This document shows positions 5,722-7,531 of a stretch of DNA of 7,531 bases, piece by piece (the first letter of the stretch is position 1; the number at the start of each line of letters is the position of its first letter). The stretch is from Mariprofundaceae bacterium. Its GTDB lineage: Bacteria > Pseudomonadota > Zetaproteobacteria > Mariprofundales > Mariprofundaceae. Below the pieces are notes generated by a model that saw only the letters and a program-made list of their open reading frames with translations, was not told the DNA's origin and made no database searches. The stretch spans positions 1 through 7,531 of the forward strand of contig JAUZQR010000185.1 in NCBI GenBank assembly GCA_030950865.1, read 5' to 3'. The position numbers and the translations under genes are program-made.

Positions 5722-7063
5722 TACAGAACACGTTGTTTCATCATCTATGATATTTGGTTTGGATCCAGTTTGGGTTGCAGTCTCTATTTTATTGCTTATT
5801 TATGGCGTGATTATGGCTGAGAAGTTTAATCGTGCTGTATTGTCATTATTGGGTGCAGGTTTAATGATTCTTTGTGGCGTATTGAATCAACAGCAGGCAG
5901 TTGCTGGGATTGATTTTAATACCATTGGTTTATTGACAGGCATGATGGTGATTGTGGCGATTAGCCAGAAAACGGGTATGTTTCAATATGTTGCTATTAA
6001 GGCTGCCAAGTTTGTAAAAGGTGACCCTTGGGGGATTTTGGTAATGTTATCGCTGGTGACAGCCGTGTTCTCTGCTTTGCTGGATAATGTTACCACCGTA
6101 TTGTTGATTGCCCCTGTAACGCTATTGATTACCGATGCGCTCGGCGTTCGACCTTATGCTTATTTGTTTGCACTTATTTTGGCATCAAATATTGGTGGTA
6201 CGGCAACTTTAATCGGTGACCCACCAAATATTATGATTGGTTCAGCGGCTCATTTGAGTTTTACGGATTTTTTGATAAACCTAACACCGATTATTCCTGT
6301 TATTTTTATCACCGTCATTGCTGTGATTTGGTTCATGTTTGGGCGTGATTTGAAAGCATCGGATGAGAAGAAACAATTGATTATGCAATTTGATGAAAAT
6401 GCAGCTATTAAAGATGTCGTATTGCTTAAAAAAAGCTTGTTTGTGTTGGCTGCAGTGATTATAGGTTTTACAGTTGCACATACTTTTCATCTAGAACCAG
6501 CAACGATTGCGATGTTTGGAGCGGCACTTTTATTGCTATTGCAAAGTTGGGGACAACCACTATCTGAAAAAGACCATGCCTATGAAGGCATTATGGCAGA
6601 AGTAGAGTGGACAACAATTTTCTTCTTTGTTGGCTTGTTTATTATTGTGACAGGTGTTGAGCATACGGGTGTAATTTCGATGTTGGGAGAAAAGACTCTA
6701 GCCATGACGGGTGGTGACTTTGCCGCGACAGCAGGCGCAGTATTATGGGTTTCAGCGGTTGCTTCGGCACTCATTGATAATATTCCTTTTGTCGCAACCA
6801 TGATTCCTTTGATTCAAAGTATGGCACCAACATTTGGTGGTGAAGAAGCTTTGATTCCACTGTGGTGGGCATTGGCTTTGGGCGCATGTTTGGGTGGTAA
6901 TGGCTCATTGATTGGTGCATCAGCAAACTTGATTGTGGCAGGTTTTGCACAACGCGCAGGGCATCCCATTGCATTTTTAACCTTTATGAAACACGCATTT
7001 CTACTTATGCTACTTACTGTTGGCATTGCGCATGTTTACTTGTATTTGCGTTATTTAAGTTAA
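5714..7063 (+). CDS. ArsB/NhaD-type ion transporter superfamily permease
   Basis: A 449-residue inner-membrane protein with about 10-12 hydrophobic segments, arranged as two similar halves. The first-half signature is SALLDNVTTVLLIAPV (120-135) with SNIGGTATLIGDPPNIMIG (158-176). The second half mirrors it with SALIDNIPFVATMIPL (351-366) and GGNGSLIGASANLIVAG (394-410). These repeated DN and G-x-DPPN/GASANL elements are the hallmark of the ArsB/NhaD/P-protein and SLC13-like group. The substrate cannot be read from sequence: Na+/H+ exchange, an organic or inorganic anion, or arsenite are all possible, and no arsenic genes lie near. A hydrophilic loop at about 211-240 separates the halves. The ATG at 5714 overlaps the CBS gene by 8 bases; Met12 is an alternative start. 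There is no terminator after the stop, so transcription probably continues into the lolC-like gene. Confidence 0.93.
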   Translation: MHNTEHVVSSSMIFGLDPVWVAVSILLLIYGVIMAEKFNRAVLSLLGAGLMILCGVLNQQQAVAGIDFNTIGLLTGMMVIVAISQKTGMFQYVAIKAAKFVKGDPWGILVMLSLVTAVFSALLDNVTTVLLIAPVTLLITDALGVRPYAYLFALILASNIGGTATLIGDPPNIMIGSAAHLSFTDFLINLTPIIPVIFITVIAVIWFMFGRDLKASDEKKQLIMQFDENAAIKDVVLLKKSLFVLAAVIIGFTVAHTFHLEPATIAMFGAALLLLLQSWGQPLSEKDHAYEGIMAEVEWTTIFFFVGLFIIVTGVEHTGVISMLGEKTLAMTGGDFAATAGAVLWVSAVASALIDNIPFVATMIPLIQSMAPTFGGEEALIPLWWALALGACLGGNGSLIGASANLIVAGFAQRAGHPIAFLTFMKHAFLLMLLTVGIAHVYLYLRYLS

Positions 7064-7091
7064 TGCAGATGCATTTTATAGGTTGGAATCT

Positions 7092-7531
7092 GTGATAAAG
7101 TCCTATGAATGGATGTTAGCGCGCCGTTATTTAAAATCTCGGCGTGATGAACGTTTTGTCTCATTGATTGGTTGGAGTTCAGCGGTAGGCGTAGCGATTG
7201 GTGTGGCTGCATTGATTGTTGTCATGTCTGTGATGTATGGTTTTGATACGGAGTTAAAAAATAAAATTCTCGGTTTTTCTTCGCATGTTGATATTCAAGG
7301 CTCCAGTGAAACGTTGGGCGACTGGCAGCCTTGGCTGAAGATTTCTGAGAATATAGAGGGCGTTGCTAAGGCTGCGCCTTATATGACGGCACAAGTGCTT
7401 GCTAATCATGGCAGACATTCGACAGGCGCGATTTTAAAAGGTGTTGATGTTGCGCGTGAAGATGCGATAGCGAAGCATATTATATCGGGGCGCTGTGTTT
7501 CAGAGTTGGAGAAATCACCCTATGAAGTGGT
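7092..7531 (+). CDS. lolC: LolC/LolE-family lipoprotein-releasing permease, 5' part
   Basis: The first 146 codons of a gene that runs off the right edge. The protein begins (V/M)IKSYEWMLARRYLKSRRDERFVSLIGW, a typical amphipathic LolC/E N-terminus. It is followed by the first membrane helix (about 26-48) and the conserved VMSVMYGFDTELKNKILGF segment, then the start of the periplasmic domain (GVDV at 117-120). LolCDE family permeases use ATP through LolD to move outer-membrane lipoproteins from the inner membrane to the chaperone LolA. GTG at 7092 is chosen because it gives the usual few residues before the YEWMLARRYL motif; ATG at 7113 is a less likely alternative. LolC cannot be told from LolE, or from the single-permease LolF type, in this fragment. 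The gene lies 28 bases after the permease stop, apparently in the same operon. Confidence 0.92.
   Translation, partial: MIKSYEWMLARRYLKSRRDERFVSLIGWSSAVGVAIGVAALIVVMSVMYGFDTELKNKILGFSSHVDIQGSSETLGDWQPWLKISENIEGVAKAAPYMTAQVLANHGRHSTGAILKGVDVAREDAIAKHIISGRCVSELEKSPYEV

Noticed and set aside
5714..7063. Calling the permease ArsB (arsenite pump) or NhaD (Na+/H+ antiporter) outright.
   Set aside because: The shared signature elements define the superfamily only. No arsR, arsC or arsA lies near, and no substrate-specific residues can be assigned by eye.

Overview
The window reads as an ordinary bacterial chromosome segment, moderately AT-leaning, almost entirely coding. It has no mobile element, CRISPR array or rRNA. 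The gene content (RNase D, a Gly-Cys-Leu tRNA cluster with encoded CCA, MnmA, Ndk, LysS, and a LolC/E-type lipoprotein-release permease) points to a Gram-negative proteobacterium. The tRNA order Gly(GCC)-Cys(GCA)-Leu(UAA) is the same as glyW-cysT-leuZ of Escherichia coli. The MnmA and LysS sequences do not look like typical enterobacteria. A marine lineage such as the Zetaproteobacteria is my guess, but the sequence alone does not prove it.

Left part (1-1893, minus strand, read right to left): a strong sigma70-type promoter (TTGACA, 16 bp, TACAGT) drives tRNA-Gly(GCC). Four bases after the tRNA-Gly CCA lies an intrinsic terminator-like hairpin. Then come tRNA-Cys(GCA) and tRNA-Leu(UAA), then rnd (RNase D, a tRNA 3'-end trimming exonuclease). 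A hypothetical gene follows whose ATG overlaps the rnd stop by ATGA, and it runs off the left edge.

Middle part (1894-5215, plus strand): a divergent AT-rich intergenic region leads into mnmA (tRNA 2-thiouridylase), which ends at a compact intrinsic terminator. Next come ndk (nucleoside diphosphate kinase) and, 12 bases later, lysS (class II lysyl-tRNA synthetase). MnmA thiolates U34 of tRNA-Lys, -Glu and -Gln and LysS charges tRNA-Lys. With the tRNA genes and RNase D, more than half of the window therefore concerns tRNA making and use.

Right part (5216-7531, plus strand): a two-CBS-domain protein overlaps by 8 bases a 12-TM-class ArsB/NhaD-type (ion transporter superfamily) permease, suggesting a nucleotide-sensing regulator and its transporter. 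Then comes the 5' part of a LolC/LolE-family gene, starting at GTG and cut by the window edge.

I see no clearly undescribed system. The points most worth following are the CBS/permease pair, the terminator inside the tRNA cluster, the linkage of rnd to its probable substrates, and the unidentified gene coupled to rnd.
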